The translations under genes were made by a program, and so were the position numbers. Below are positions 63,186 to 64,000 of a stretch of 64,000 nt of DNA, one piece after another. The stretch spans positions 525,901 through 589,900 of the forward strand of contig NZ_JARYGY010000002.1 in assembly GCF_029906345.1 (NCBI RefSeq), given 5' to 3'. Below the pieces are notes generated by a model that did not search any database, had not been told where the DNA came from, and saw only the letters and a list, made by a program, of their open reading frames with translations. The DNA comes from Aquimarina mycalae (GTDB lineage Bacteria > Bacteroidota > Bacteroidia > Flavobacteriales > Flavobacteriaceae). Position 1 is the stretch's first letter, and every line of letters starts with the position of its first letter.

Positions 63186-64000
63186 ATGGCAAACAATATC
63201 GAAGTAAAAGATTTACTTGATGCAGGTGTACATTTTGGTCACCTGACAAGAAGATGGGATCCTAATATGGCACCATATATTTATATGGAGCGTAACGGAA
63301 TCCACATCATTAACCTATATAAAACAGCTGCAAAAATTGATGAAGCTAGTGAAGCTTTAAAAAAAATAGCAGCTTCTGGTAGAAAAATACTTTTCGTTGC
63401 TACCAAAAAACAAGCAAAAGAAATCGTTGCTGAAAAAGCAGCAAAAGCAAATCAACCATACATCACAGAAAGATGGCCTGGTGGTATGCTTACCAACTTT
63501 GTTACTATTCGTAAAGCAGTAAAGAAAATGGCTGCTATCGATAGAATGAAGAAAGATGGTACTTTCAACACTTTATCTAAAAAAGAGCGTTTACAAGTAG
63601 ATCGTTTAAGAGCTAAATTAGAGAAAAACTTAGGTTCTATTTCTGATATGACTCGTCTACCTGGTGCGTTATTTGTTGTAGATATTACTCGTGAACACAT
63701 CGCAGTAAAAGAAGCTCAAAAATTAAACATTCCTATTTTTGCAATGGTAGATACTAATTCTGATCCACGTCAGGTACAGTATGTAATTCCTGCAAATGAT
63801 GATGCTTCAAAATCTATCGACAAAGTAATGACTTATGTTAGTGATGCTATTATCGAAGGATTAAGTGAAAGAAAAGCTTCTAAAGAAGCTCCTAAAGCGG
63901 AAGCAACTCCAGCTAAAAAGGAAGCTCCTGCTAAAGCTGCAAAAGCACCAGCTAAAACTGAAGCGCCTGCACCTGCTGCAGAAGCACCAGCTAAAGTTGA
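63186..64000 (+). CDS. rpsB: 30S ribosomal protein S2 (3' end missing)
   Basis: S2 is required for late 30S assembly and S1 binding. The frame starts at ATG 63186 (MANNIEVKDLLDAGVHFGHLTRRWDPNM) and is open for about 271 codons to the right edge. Family segments: FVATKKQAKEIVAEKA, ERWPGGMLTNF, LPGALFVVDITREHIAVKEAQKLNIP and MVDTNSDP. After residue 230 there is an Ala/Lys/Pro/Glu-rich tail (EAPKAEATPAKKEAPAKAAK and on) that runs past the window edge; such tails are frequent in Flavobacteriia. In most bacteria tsf follows. Confidence 0.97.
   Translation, partial: MANNIEVKDLLDAGVHFGHLTRRWDPNMAPYIYMERNGIHIINLYKTAAKIDEASEALKKIAASGRKILFVATKKQAKEIVAEKAAKANQPYITERWPGGMLTNFVTIRKAVKKMAAIDRMKKDGTFNTLSKKERLQVDRLRAKLEKNLGSISDMTRLPGALFVVDITREHIAVKEAQKLNIPIFAMVDTNSDPRQVQYVIPANDDASKSIDKVMTYVSDAIIEGLSERKASKEAPKAEATPAKKEAPAKAAKAPAKTEAPAPAAEAPAKV

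Noticed and set aside
63890-64000. Ala/Lys/Pro-rich end of rpsB as a separate gene or repeat
   Set aside because: It is in the same frame as S2 and such C-terminal tails are common in flavobacterial S2.

Overview
The window is about 64 kb of AT-rich chromosome from a member of the Bacteroidota, almost certainly a gliding marine Flavobacteriaceae. The evidence is a nearly complete sprA (type IX secretion and gliding translocon), an alternative complex III (Act) operon joined to cytochrome oxidase genes, a LytS/LytTR two-component pair, a CarboxypepD_reg-type TonB-dependent receptor, Bacteroidota promoters (TTTG-N19-TAnnTTTG) and DUF2723/DUF5916 proteins. No insertion sequence, prophage, integrase or CRISPR array was seen. 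Most of the window is core chromosome; the accessory character is concentrated at about 10-25 kb.

Layout. 1-10.1 kb: sprA (runs off the left edge), ruvA, and maeB (malic enzyme fused to a phosphotransacetylase-like domain). 10.2-19.5 kb: a disaccharide island, probably for trehalose, with GH37 trehalase, an overlapping MFS sugar transporter, a TonB-dependent receptor, a divergent LacI-type regulator and an SSS sodium/solute symporter. Two identical 16-bp palindromes 21 bp apart lie in front of the receptor and are the likely LacI-type operators. 19.5-25 kb: a tandem group on the minus strand holding a LytS-type kinase with a LytTR regulator, an orphan lipoprotein, a C39-like/VKOR/thioredoxin fusion, and a previously unlisted 59-residue cysteine-rich peptide with a double-glycine leader. 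This is the most unusual part of the window and may be a secreted-peptide system with its own disulfide-forming enzyme. 25-28.9 kb: queG, a small MscS-type channel, a cytochrome P450 and ruvB.

29-40.8 kb: one long minus-strand operon, actA-actB-actC-actD-actE-actF-coxB-coxA, encoding a quinol:cytochrome c oxidoreductase and its terminal oxidase, with a strong terminator after coxA. 41-46.2 kb: a SPOR-domain protein, then rimP-nusA-infB behind a short leader that carries a terminator-like hairpin. 46.4-51.9 kb: a tandem universal stress protein, tRNA-Gln(TTG), a large DUF2723 membrane protein, a polysaccharide deacetylase and a thioredoxin-fold protein without its active-site cysteines. 51.9-57.3 kb: a membrane metallophosphoesterase, a 390-bp intergenic stretch that may hold a small RNA, polA and a TerC-family protein. 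57.4-62 kb: three envelope proteins (lipocalin-like lipoprotein, serine hydrolase, DUF5916 protein). 62.2-64 kb: rplM-rpsI and rpsB, the last with a structured leader and running off the right edge.

All calls come from reading the sequence and recalling protein families; no database search was run.
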